A DNA stretch of 64,000 nucleotides. Source: Synaphobranchus kaupii (taxonomy: Eukaryota > Chordata > Actinopteri > Anguilliformes > Synaphobranchidae). A program made the translations under genes and the position numbers. The notes beneath the pieces are model-generated. The model worked only from the letters and a program-made list of their open reading frames with translations, searched no databases and had not been told where the DNA came from. This document shows, piece after piece, positions 11,018 through 21,190 of this stretch (positions are counted from its first letter, which is position 1; each line of letters opens with the position of its first letter). Where the stretch lies: contig CM056381.1 of the NCBI GenBank assembly GCA_029718625.1, positions 57,654,157 to 57,718,156 on the forward strand, given 5' to 3'.

Positions 11018-11338
11018 ATGAAGCCAAAGTCTTTGTGGGGAGATGTGTCGAGAATATTTGAGAGTAATGGTGGAAGATTAGATGAAACGGAAAACAACAG
11101 TGGAACGAGGTATCGGCGACAAATTGATTCCGAAGACACTCGCACTGAAGTTACAAATAACGACAACGTGACGGAGAAAGGGAGCAATGGAAAGAACAAG
11201 GACAAGTCTTCGAAAGAGATTCATTTCGCCTTTCTGCCCGAGAGGTACGAACCCCTCACAGAAGATGATGAAGCGAGGGAACGATTGGAAGAGGAAAAGC
11301 GAATTAAAAAGAAACTAAAGTTTAAGAAGTATAGGAAG
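11018..11338 (+). CDS. c1orf115: C1orf115 (RDD1)-like protein, exon 1
   Basis: The start ATG at 11018 opens 107 codons that end exactly at AAG|GTATGT, a good splice donor, in phase 0. The product begins MKPKSLWGD and has a hydrophilic acidic middle. It then carries the family's conserved HFAFLPERYEPL motif (about residues 72-83) and a basic KKKLKFKKYRK stretch that joins directly to NVGRALRF in exon 2. Human C1orf115 (142 aa) has the same order: FALLPERYEPL, basic KLKKYGKNVGK, C-terminal hydrophobic helix. The human protein is reported as Required for Drug-induced Death 1, linked to drug transporter levels at the membrane; that function is transferred only by homology. Beyond 11338 the frame stays open by chance into the intron. 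Exon 1 is bracketed by two parts of a locally duplicated repeat. Confidence 0.85.
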
Positions 11339-11550
11339 GTATGTTTCATAAAGGCTCTGATTTGCATCATAAGTTTATTTAATGTAGACTACAAATGTAT
11401 GAGGCGAATTCAAACGAAACTACATTTGAACAAAATGCTACTTCACTGGTATTACTGGGGTTATGTAGATCTTATTATATTATGTGTGGATAATGTGGTC
11501 TAACAATCTGCGTCCACACGCATATAATTTCTAACGAGTTGACCTGCGCA

Positions 11551-11979
11551 AGTCTAGCTGATCTAAACCGATGTTGGGTGAACGATAAAGTGCACTTGGT
11601 CTGTCCCTTATACATCGCCTTGAAATCAATCCGTTTTACGACGTGTAGCCTACATACGAGACCGTCACTTTGCCTCAAGATAAACAAAAAAATCCAAGGA
11701 ATTTTAAAGACGTAGGCTACCTTGGCCGTGAATTGCTAGCTGTGGAGTTAGAAAGTGAATAGGCTACTAGTACTGCTACTATACCTTTTGTATAGCGCCT
11801 TCAGTGCCTAAACAAAATGCTTAGCAGAGTGCACCTAGCAATACAATAAAAAAAGAGTATCATAAGCATGAACAAGTAAAGAGGTCAAACAGTAATAATA
11901 GCAAGAATGCGAGAAATACGAATAAAATACAAAAGGAATAAGAATACACAACATGCAGGAAATAAGAATAAAATGCACC
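11551..11979 (+). repeat. Third copy of the duplication unit (outer part)
   Basis: Matches 6198-6599 in the same orientation, with a few indels and one replaced stretch of about 50 bp near 11842-11890. The roughly 300 bp that separates the inner and outer parts in the inverted-duplication arms (about 5900-6197) is absent here; C1orf115 exon 1 and flanks occupy that place. Confidence 0.85.
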
Positions 11980-12006
11980 AAATAATAATAATAATAATAA
12001 TAATAA
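11980..12006 (+). repeat. (AAT)n microsatellite
   Basis: About eight to nine uninterrupted AAT/ATA units directly after the repeat copy 11551-11979. Confidence 0.9.
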
Positions 12007-12169
12007 ATATACCTGCAAAGCAGCGATTTCGGGGTCCAAGCAGGCGGACACCATGTCCAGCCATGATCAGCTGCATCCACGCTTGTTGAACATAGAAAGA
12101 TGCCCTTCTCAATAAAGTAAGTGAAGAATCAAATAATTACGAACCAAATTTCATGTCAATTGGGCTTAC

Positions 12170-13291
12170 AAGCTTTAATTAAGTTTTAAGTAATTTTTTT
12201 TTCAATGGAGAAATGGCCTACAATGCAGAATGTAAATTCTTCAGGCCAACGGTGTTTTTTCATCTATTATATCGACACCTTTCAAGTTTTTCCTTGTTCA
12301 GAAAGATGGGTCCATTAATTCAGAACATCTTTCAACATCTTACGTCTTTGAATGTAGAAACGTCTCCTTCGCAATTTAGTTAGGCTGTTGAACAAAGTGT
12401 TCTTGTTCCAAAGGGCATCTTGATCAGATGTATGCTTCATGAGAAGAAGATTTTTAAGTAATATTTTTTCAGATGGCACAATGGCTGACAATGCTACATA
12501 TCCAAAAAAAATTACAGCAGCCATGTTTTTCAAGCTATCGACACCGTTAAAGTTTGGTCTTGTTCAGAAATATGTGTCATTCGATTCAGATCATGGTCCA
12601 AGGCCAAAGACCATGTCTGGAATTATTTACAGTGATTTTAATGGACACACCCAAATTGGGCAATTTTATTGGCTTGCCATTCAGCCATTTTTTTGACATA
12701 TGAACTGTTGCTTCGTAATTTAATTAGAGACCAGTACAAAGATGATTAACACTGAATCTGACAATAACCTGACATACCGGTTCATGAGAAGGAGATCTGC
12801 GCTTTTACCACTACACCACCACGGCGGCTCCGATGAGAAGAAGATTTTTGTGTGTTTTTCAGAAAATTCAAAATAGTGGAAAATCTAGTCAGGCGCATTT
12901 TATTACCCCAACTAGAATGGCACTCAGAGAGATGCTACAATCGCACATGTGCTCATTTCTGAACGCAATATGCATGGGGCTAAAATCTGATATTGCACTG
13001 TAAAGTCGGGCATTGACCGATTTGGAAAAAAATTCAAGATTAAAAATAAAAGTTCTGAATTGTCAAAGTTCAATTTTTTTTAACTTGCTCTATAGTGCCA
13101 CCACTAGGTCAAATGGTGCCATGTTCTAGTAGAAGGGAATTTCCCAAACATGCCTTCCAAGTTTCAAGAGTTTTCACCATACCGTCTGGGAGATATAAGC
13201 GTTTTCCCTGGAGAGAAAAAAAAAAACCTAACAACAACAATAGGTTCCCAGCAGCTTCTCTGCTTGGACACCTAATAATAATAATAATAAA
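12170..13291. repeat. Old interspersed repeat with two internal units and (TAA)n end
   Basis: 12180-12330 and 12447-12600 are two diverged copies of one unit: TTTTTCA...AATGGC, then TATCGACACC, then CTTGTTCAGAAA. Further on, 13090-13270 has the wording ATAGTGCCACCACTAGGTCAAA...GGTTCCCAGCAG...CTAATAATAAT common in teleost interspersed repeats. It ends in a TAA microsatellite (13272-13291). There is no coding capacity, and the class is not established. Confidence 0.4.
12792..12832 (-). repeat. tRNA-like fragment (possible SINE head)
   Basis: On the minus strand the sequence reads GAGCCGCCGTGGTGGTGTAG then TGGTAAAAGCGC, an A-box-like 5' half of a tRNA. No B box or matching 3' half follows, so it is not a tRNA gene. 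A decayed SINE head is the simplest reading. Confidence 0.3.
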
Positions 13292-16237
13292 TTAAATGGT
13301 GGGAAATACCTGATGACATTACCCTTACTTGAATTGGCTGTCCTTAAACAATTTAGAAGGTTTATTCGTTTCCATTGTTTCCCTGTATAAAACATTGCAC
13401 TGAGTAGGGAAAGAAATCAGCCAATGAATGCTCATTAAATGGCTTTACTGCTATAGAAAACAAACATTTCCTGTTATTGGACATTTACCAGACATCACCT
13501 CTGCTGTGAATTCTTTTAAGGTGACTCAGGGTAAAAATTATTCATTAACCTCACAAATTCTTGATTTTCAGATATTTACAATATTAGATTTTCCTCAATC
13601 TACAGAATAGACTGTACCTGAATAAGGTAAGTAAATATGTGTACGAAATAATTAAAAGCAAAATCTCTACAAAATAACATTTTTATCTCCTCAAATGTTT
13701 TTTTTTATTGTTATTCATTTTAATCTTAATTTAATTTACTATAAATATATAATATAAATTTCAGACTGAATTTTTTCCCAGTCAGGTTTCACACCATGTT
13801 ACCACCACGAAAAGTACTACTAATTCAACGTGACCACCCCAAATTAAACTATGATTTTGTCATTAAATTGCATGGCATTGCCTTAATTCTGCTGTGATGT
13901 GGTTTAACTATGTTTGCACCTTCTTAGTGGTAGGAATGAGAGTAGATCACTAAATTGGATTAAGGGGCCTTTTATCTGATGCATGTGATTGAAGTCATTA
14001 CATTAATTCTTTATTTGACAGTGATTGGTCTGTATTTAAATTTCTGCTTTTTTGCTGCTTTAAGTGCACGTTTTCCTTACACTTGAAGTCAGTGCTTAAA
14101 AAATCTGTGTATGCGTATATAAGTTTCCTGCAGGTGTGAAAATGTGTGCCCTCTAAACAGCATATCATGTTATCATTCAGGAAACTGGGAAAGCAACAAC
14201 ACCAACTAATTACTGTAGTTAAGATAGTAGCAGATTATTGATTATGGCCCATTTTCCCCATGCAAACAAGTAGGAAGTGACATGTTTTTTTATTGAAAGT
14301 GTGTCAGGTCCATTTTAAAAGTAAGAATAAAATTTTTCTTTTTTACTTTCCTAGTAAGTCCTAGTAAGTGTTTCTTAGAGAAAAAAAAAGAACTGCTTAA
14401 GAACCTTTTTTTATTTTTGCAGCTCATATGAAATATTTTCTGTTGATGATTAAAATTGTCACTGACACATTTACTGTTAATTTAAAAAATGCATAAATTG
14501 GAATGCAATGTATTTTTTTCCTCTCGAGTGCATTTCTTTTCATAATGGCATGATTTTTGTGCCACAATGCATGCAATCTACATCTCAGTGCAGAGCACAT
14601 GTATCAGTTTGGTTAGAATGCATTGTATTACCAACCTTTTGTTGATTGTGCCAAAATAAAATTAAATATACAGTCGAAGGGCAGGTTGAGAAGTCTGGCT
14701 GACTCACAATTAATCCGCCCACATACGCTGTCCATTTCTAGAACTGTCAAAGTCATCCAGTTCTGCTCCAAACTTTTCAGTGGACATACTGGAGATAGAA
14801 TCTTGTAGCCCTATTGAATGAAATCTGAAAGGATAAAAGTAGTTTAAAGTGTTATGAGTCTGTGGGGCATATGGATTTTTCCTGACCATTTCATGTATGG
14901 ATGGCACACCACACATCACAAAACTTCAAATGGGGCTACATAGCCGCCTCAAACAGTCGAAAAGACTAATTAAGGCACCAGAGTAGTCCACTTAAATAAT
15001 GAAGTACGACCATCACTTTTTGAAACCTACCTTACTATGGCAATGATGTCATAGACTGCACAATGCAATGCAATCTGTTCCACAGATTTTGAAACAGATT
15101 CACAGTGACAAATCATATTGCCAGGGTTTTTATGTGTGCTTGAAGTTTGGCGTAAAGTAATTTTTTGTGAATTACTTTTATTTTTTTTACAACTAAGATT
15201 GTTTTATGAAAGACTGTATCACTGATATTGGAATTTTAATTTCAAATTTTTAAAATAGGTCACTTCACTTGTCATCATTACTGTCAGTCAGTCATATTTA
15301 CTGTTTGACTGCTGAACACTAAGATCATGGTTCAAAAGGGCAAAGCAGGGATGTTTTGCCGAGGGGCTAGTCTTTCTTTCACTCTTGCACTTTGCCCTCC
15401 GTCTGTACACAACACAAGCCTTTCCCAGGAAGACAAGCCAAAGCTACCCGTACAATTGGTTCTTTTGAGCCACTTCCTCCTCATATGAGTGTTTCCTGGA
15501 ATCCCAAGATTATCTTCTTTCTCCTGGCCAGCACACGTGCTGCACTTTAGTCTAGTAAAAAAAAGTATTTTGTTTCCTTTAGGTGAGGTGCTTACAACAT
15601 GACATCGGGAAAGGTTCCCCCACTGGCTCGTTATGTATGCAATGATTAATATGGGAAACGATTGTAACGTAGAAGTGACGTACTGCAGTGTTTGGAAGGA
15701 TAATTGAGAGAGGTGCTGGCATCAAAAGCAGCCCTGAAAGAGGGGCTCACCTGCGATTTCCTGGCCAGCACCTCTCGCACTGGTTCTTGTTCAGTGCCGT
15801 TCATATTTCATTGATTTCTCACTCTTCTTTAAAAAAACAAACTCAGTCCCAACGCCCAGTGAGTGCGATTGGCGTGGCGCTTTGTGCAATAATAAAGAAC
15901 CCCGATTCCCAATGGTTATGCAGCGTGGTTATGGGCACGAAGGTAAACTGGAAGTTTCCTTCCCTTCAGCCCCACCAGAGCTCTCCTTAACTCTGGAAAA
16001 TTCCTCTTTGACGAGGCAAACTCTATGCCACCCACAGCGTCTTTCAGCAGCAAATAGGCTGTTAGAAACACCTTGAATTAGCCTCACACCTATTACACCT
16101 GTTGTCAGTAGGCTTGGGTGATTATGACGATGTTATTGTGTAACATGATATTGTTTAGTCAAGATGATCGTCCTCACGTGCCGTGTGAGAATAGAGGTGT
16201 GTGTTTGTGTGTATGCCAATCCATTTCTATACGTTAC
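13292..16237. other. Intronic AT-rich stretch, nothing coding
   Basis: Within the C1orf115 intron. No family signatures in any frame. One 13 bp perfect inverted repeat (15708-15720 with 15764-15776) was noted. Confidence 0.5.
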
Positions 16238-16434
16238 AACTCTCAAAAGTTTTGTTACTACTTTTGTGTTACAACACATTTTGTGTCAAATTATACAATT
16301 TATGTGTTAAAAAGGGAAACACAGACTGTTTAAAGTAACACAAAATGTGATGTCTTTAATTAGACATGGAGACTTGTTAAATCTCACATTATGTGTTGTT
16401 TTTAACACATCTATTTTGAGAGTTACTTTTGGTT
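16238..16434. mobile_element. Small MITE rich in ACACA/TGTGT
   Basis: 197 bp with perfect 11 bp inverted ends AACTCTCAAAA / TTTTGAGAGTT. Internal words GTGTTACAACACATTTTGTG, TAACACAAAATGTG and ATGTGTTGTTTTTAACACAT are also partly inverted. No coding capacity. Confidence 0.6.
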
Positions 16435-16621
16435 TTGGCAGGCAGGAGGTGGTTGGGAAGATATGGCACTGGTCCAAATACACATAAATTAACCATTTAA
16501 AAAAATTGACCCATGTATAGTCATAGAGGACATCAGCATTTTTGTTGATTCCAGTAAGTCTTGTGTTTTGCAGACTTATGGTTATGGTTTTTTCAAAAAT
16601 ACATTATTTGAGTTCTATTTC

Positions 16622-17557
16622 GTTCCTTAGACCATTAGGGTCATCAATATGGATGGCCTTCTGGGGCCAGATGCATCGACGAGACTTTTATACTATAGAT
16701 ATAGAATTTGTCATGGTACATGACCCCCGCATAGTGATGTAATTCTTCCCATAAAGGGGGGAGTGACAGTGCGGATGACCTCTTCAATTTTCTCGCAATG
16801 ACAAGTGAAAGAAGGGGTCCGGATGGGGGTTGAAAGAAGGGGTCTGGATGATACCAGACGAGGACCTCCGGGACGCACACCTGATATGTCCAGTGCGTGC
16901 GCTGCGATGTTTACATCGAAGCTACCGCTTCCTCCAGACGTACAGGGCAACTCTTTTGTTTGCTACGGCAAGACCAAAGGGACAGCGCTCTCGGCTCAAA
17001 GCCTCTCCCTAATGGGTAGTGAAGGCAGTAGCCACAGCCTATGAGGCTAGCGCTAAACCTTCGCCTATTGATATCCAGGGCCGATCCACCAGATGTATTC
17101 ATGGGCAACCCTGGTAGGCGTACCTCTTAAAGAAATTTGTGAAATGGCGACGTGGGCGTCCCCCTGCACATTGTTGAGATTTTTATCACGTCATTGTGGC
17201 ACCAGGCTCAGCGGTCGGTGCAACCGTCTTACCTGCAGCCTTGGCATCCACGTAAGGATGATGGTCCCTCCTGACACTTTGGGTATTAATTCATCCATAT
17301 TGACGACCCTAATGGTCAGAGGAACTAAATAGAATGAATGGTTACGACTGTAACCATGTTCTATGAATTCCGGATGACCATTAGGGATCATGGTCACTCT
17401 GGACCTTTCAGGGGCGAAATAATTGTTCCGAGGACATCCGGAGTGACACTCCCCCCTTTATGGGAAGATTATGTCACTACGCGGGGGTCATGTACCATGA
17501 CAAATTCTGGTATTAAAGTCACAAGTCTGGCCCCAGAAGGCCATCCATATTATCAGT
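16622..17557 (+). mobile_element. Internally deleted DIRS-type retrotransposon
   Basis: Inverted terminal repeats: left 16640-16760 (ATGGATGGCCTTCTGGGGCC, then TTGTCATGGTACATGACCCC and CATAAAGGGGGGAGTG) against the complementary right end 17440-17557. In addition, 16622-16652 is complementary to 17298-17328, an internal copy of the terminus. Inverted ends plus an internal complementary region are the hallmark of DIRS elements. The interior carries the end of a tyrosine recombinase (16830-17270). Reverse transcriptase, RNase H and gag are missing, so this is a short deletion derivative. Confidence 0.8.
16830..17270 (+). pseudogene. DIRS tyrosine recombinase, C-terminal part, degraded
   Basis: Read in several frames. 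The first part has DLRDAHLICPVRALR followed by TARPKGQ (tyrosine recombinase, around the first catalytic Arg region). A later frame has ATWASPCTLLRFLSRHC, which aligns with the last conserved block of the family that carries the box-II Arg and the catalytic Tyr. Two adjacent stop codons at 17013-17018 and at least one frame change separate them. The DIRS recombinase integrates circular DNA without target duplication, in line with the absence of one here. Confidence 0.65.
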
Positions 17558-19940
17558 TCATTATCTGGGTTGTAAAGTGAGGAGTGGCTGTGCAGTGAGT
17601 TTTACATTTAACGATTAACCCCTTTGTGCAGATGCCTAGCCGGCGGCAAGACTTTGCTCAACTGAGACATTTGTTGCTCCTGCAGCCAAAGTAAGAGTAC
17701 CAATCTTTATTGGTAAACGATTCGTGACCACTCTGCCGAATACGGAGTTTCTAAGTGTCACTATTTTCCAGTAGCAAGTCCATTTAACAAGCAACCCCCC
17801 ACCCAGTCTATACCTACCCATGCGTGACATAGTGGACAATAGCATCTATGTGTGAGTTCATAAATATATTTATTCATCATATAAAATTAGAATTCCGTCA
17901 TAGCAACGAGATAAACCCAACAATAGCCTGATCGTATGCCAAAAAAGCAGTGAAAAGCCCAGTTCACTCAAATGCAAAATAAATGTGAAATTATTGTCTT
18001 ATTATACCACGTCATTCTACTATGAATATTTGCTAATATATATGAAATAAATATACAATCCTACCATTGGTTTTACACAGAGATGTTCCTTTGAAAATTC
18101 AGTGGTCATTTATTGTCTGGTACAATCCGTTTCAGAAATATACAACAGTTATCCCGCTATTACACTATCTGAAACCTTGACTGGTAATACCCCCCATGCC
18201 CTGAAAGCCTGTCTCATTCATTACAGTTCATTCTGGTTTAATTGTCAGCTCTTTTATCCAATAGAGTACATTATAACCTCAGCAATGGTATAATGTATTA
18301 TTGGGTGCTTTGAACAATTAATTACAGCCCAGCGTAACAGCAGATTTCGGTCTAGTATTACGCAAGCTCTACAGAAAAGGCATTCCCCGACGGGAGTTTT
18401 GCCTTCCCGATATGTAAGTAGTAATGCTTTTAATATGCGGTTGGTCTCGCTGGCTACATATGTACATTGGTTTTTCCACTCGAGCACTGTCTTGTTCAAT
18501 ATGATTGATAGGTTTATTGTTATTTTCGCATTTTGAGTGCATTTGACATACTGTCGTGCAATTGGTAATTTTATGTTTGATGTAGGCTGCCCATTTTCAT
18601 TGAAGATAGAACATTTGGAAGCATTTTGCAGATGGTGGAATACTATTACTATTTTATTTGTATATGTTATCGTACATAATATAGGCTTTGGCGTATATAC
18701 TTGTCACTTAGGGCATGGAAAATGCTCATTCCAATTTATTGTGCGCTGATATGTGGTAGATTAATGTAAAGTTTCCTTGGAGTCATTATGAATGGGACAT
18801 TAAAAAAATAAAAAAAAATAAACAAATACTACACAGAACTGCGATTCAGGGGCAAAAGTACACATACTGTAGCGTACAGATAAGTGATGTTTTATTGAGG
18901 TACATGGGTGAATGATTAGGCTACATATTTAGGTGTATGTATGTTACACTGTGATATCAATGTTTATATCTTAAACCATCAGAAGGGGAAAATGTATATG
19001 CTTTATAATGGACAAAACTCATTTTATGACATGTTTTGGACCCATAGATATCTACCCCCCTATATTGATGAAAACATAATTCCCACTTGAAAATTATGCA
19101 AAAGTGAGTTTTGTGAGCAGTTTTTGTGAAAAGTGTTGAATTTGTAGTTAAATATATCATTATTTTTTAAATTTAGAGCAGTACACAATTTAACCATTTG
19201 GATAGATTTGGAGACAGTAATGGACAACAGGGTACAATGCCTATATTTTGCATCATCGATCTTTAGTAATTCTGCATATCATCCTCAGATTTTGCACACT
19301 TGTGGTCATGGAGCTTATGATCCAGGAAATGTATAGATTTATCTGTTTAACTTAAGTAGCTCTCTGTATTTCATTGCAAACTAAATAAAATTGCAAAGTT
19401 TCTTTGCATTTATGGCACTTTATTTGGACTTAACATGAAAATAAACAAATCTAAGTTCGTATTGTAAATGGTAGACCTGTCTTGTTACATTTAAGCTGTT
19501 TAGCAAGTTTCTGTGATGCTCACACCTGGAGTTATAAAGCCTGAAACAGAGCACCACCTAAATAGGCGAGAATTGACTAAATTTGCCATCTGCACGAAGG
19601 GGTTAAAGGTTTGCTCATATTGCACAAAATTGCGTGGAGTAGCTCTTTGTTTAGGCAGCACACAGCCCTGTGAACTGTTTGCAGGGGTTCACGGAAGGCT
19701 GTCATAGATAACAATAGGAGTGATTGGGGCCCAGGGCAGGTTGTTTTTGAACTGCCTCTGAACCAGGAAGGGCTACTCCTTCAGGGTAATTCCCCTGGGA
19801 GCACCCTTCCCAGAATAAGCTGACCTTGAAGACAGACTTAGGACACAATTGACTGTTTATGTCTGTTTATTTTAGTTAGACACGTGAAACAGACTCCTTC
19901 CTGTCTGAAATTGCTCTGGTCTCCTGTCTCTGTCTGTCAG
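17558..19940. other. Intronic stretch without recognised features
   Basis: Mixed AT-rich sequence. Some short open frames exist on both strands, but none has a family signature. No terminal repeats were found. Confidence 0.4.
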
Positions 19941-20078
19941 AATGTGGGCAGGGCTCTGCGCTTCAGCTGGAGATGCCTGGTGGTTGGGCTGCAGAGTTTT
20001 GCCACAGGATACTCCACACCACTTTCCGCAGCTGCCAACGTCATGCCAGACCTGGTCCCATCACGTTCCCATGGCTGA
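19941..20078 (+). CDS. c1orf115: C1orf115 (RDD1)-like protein, exon 2
   Basis: The acceptor TGTCTGTCAG ends at 19940. The exon is in phase 0 and encodes 45 residues to TGA at 20076-20078, for a total protein of 152 aa (human about 142). It begins NVGRALRFSWRCLVVGLQSF and continues FATGYSTPLSAAANV. This is the conserved C-terminal helix of the family, amphipathic to hydrophobic and probably membrane-associated. It joins KKYRK from exon 1 to recreate the conserved KxxKNVGK-like junction. No frame damage was seen in either exon, so the gene is probably functional. Confidence 0.85.
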   Translation, partial: NVGRALRFSWRCLVVGLQSFATGYSTPLSAAANVMPDLVPSRSHG

Positions 20079-21190
20079 AGGGACTTCAGAATCTCCTGTG
20101 CTTCCATGTAGGATGACTTCAAATGAAGCTGACTCTAATCAGGGTTCTTGTCATCAACCAGCTGCCCTTCCCTGCAGCGTTGACAACTTTGCCACTAGAT
20201 CTAATGATTTTTTGAAGCCCCTCCAGCACCATTATTTCCTAAAAGCGACCATAAAAAATGTAGCAACTTTCCTGAATTCTTAACTGAACCACTTTATTTA
20301 CTGAGTAATTTCAAAAAGGGCTACATTCACTTCCACTTGAAATGGCGGGCGCTATGTATAAAAAGTGCTGTAATTTCTACATTGTGAAAACAAAATGTAT
20401 AAAAATGAGATGAGAATCACTTTAACCACATGTCAATTGTTTGTTTACAAATCTAAAATTGTGGAGTACAGAGCCCAATCAAGAAAAAAATATTGTGGGC
20501 ACTGCAGGCCTATGTCATTATGATTTACATCATTGCATCAGCTAGCACCTTTTAGCATCAAATCAGCAAATCAATAGTGAAAGTTTGTCAACAATCCTTT
20601 CTTTTAGGATGACCTCAAATGAACGGAACTCTTATTGTGTGCCAGTATTACCAACTAATGTAGCTTCGAATGGAAGAAATGCAACATTCTTCAGTCAATT
20701 ATTGATGCTTCTTTAGTGAATTAAGAACATTGTACTGTATGTTAATCAGTATTAAACTATTGTAGATTCATTATATATAGTCTAAATCAAAGCCTTTGAC
20801 TTTTGTTTTCACATGTTTTTTTCCTGTTCTTTGGAAGGCTGTTTTTTATCATCAAATGCTTCTCCCACTCAACTTGAAATGTATTGTCCTACTCATTTTA
20901 TACATGAGAAAGTACTTGGTCATGTCAGTTTTTGAACACATTTAATATTAAGCACATTTAAGTTCTCAGGCAGACAAACACCTTGTATGAGGAACAGTAT
21001 TTATGACTATGTTTCTCTGAGCATGCCATTCTCACAAGTGTTCTGGTGTCTGTAATTATGCCTTGTGTGTCTCAATAATATGGTATCCTTCCATGAAGAA
21101 ACTGAGATCACCATAGGACTGTGTTTTGTGCCTTGTGACTGCCCATTTAACAATGAGCTCCATTAAATAAATGAATTTCATTAAATTGAT
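20079..21190 (+). other. c1orf115: C1orf115 3' UTR (predicted)
   Basis: AT-rich non-coding sequence after the stop. The first well-placed AATAAA downstream is at 21166-21171. No repeats were recognised in it, in contrast to the surrounding sequence. Confidence 0.5.
21166..21171 (+). terminator. c1orf115: Candidate poly(A) signal of C1orf115
   Basis: AATAAA about 1.09 kb after the stop codon, followed by T-rich sequence. Confidence 0.5.

Larger units (their letters stand above)
11339..19940 (+). other. c1orf115: C1orf115 intron
   Basis: GTATGT donor at 11339 and pyrimidine-rich acceptor CTGTCTCTGTCTGTCAG ending at 19940. The 8.6 kb intron holds a repeat copy (11551-11979), microsatellites, the 12170-13290 repeat, a MITE (16238-16434) and a deleted DIRS element (16622-17557). 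Confidence 0.8.

Noticed and set aside
11339..11503. Continuation of the C1orf115 exon 1 frame to 11503
   Set aside because: It passes a strong GTATGT donor, and the family sequence continues in exon 2 at 19941 instead.
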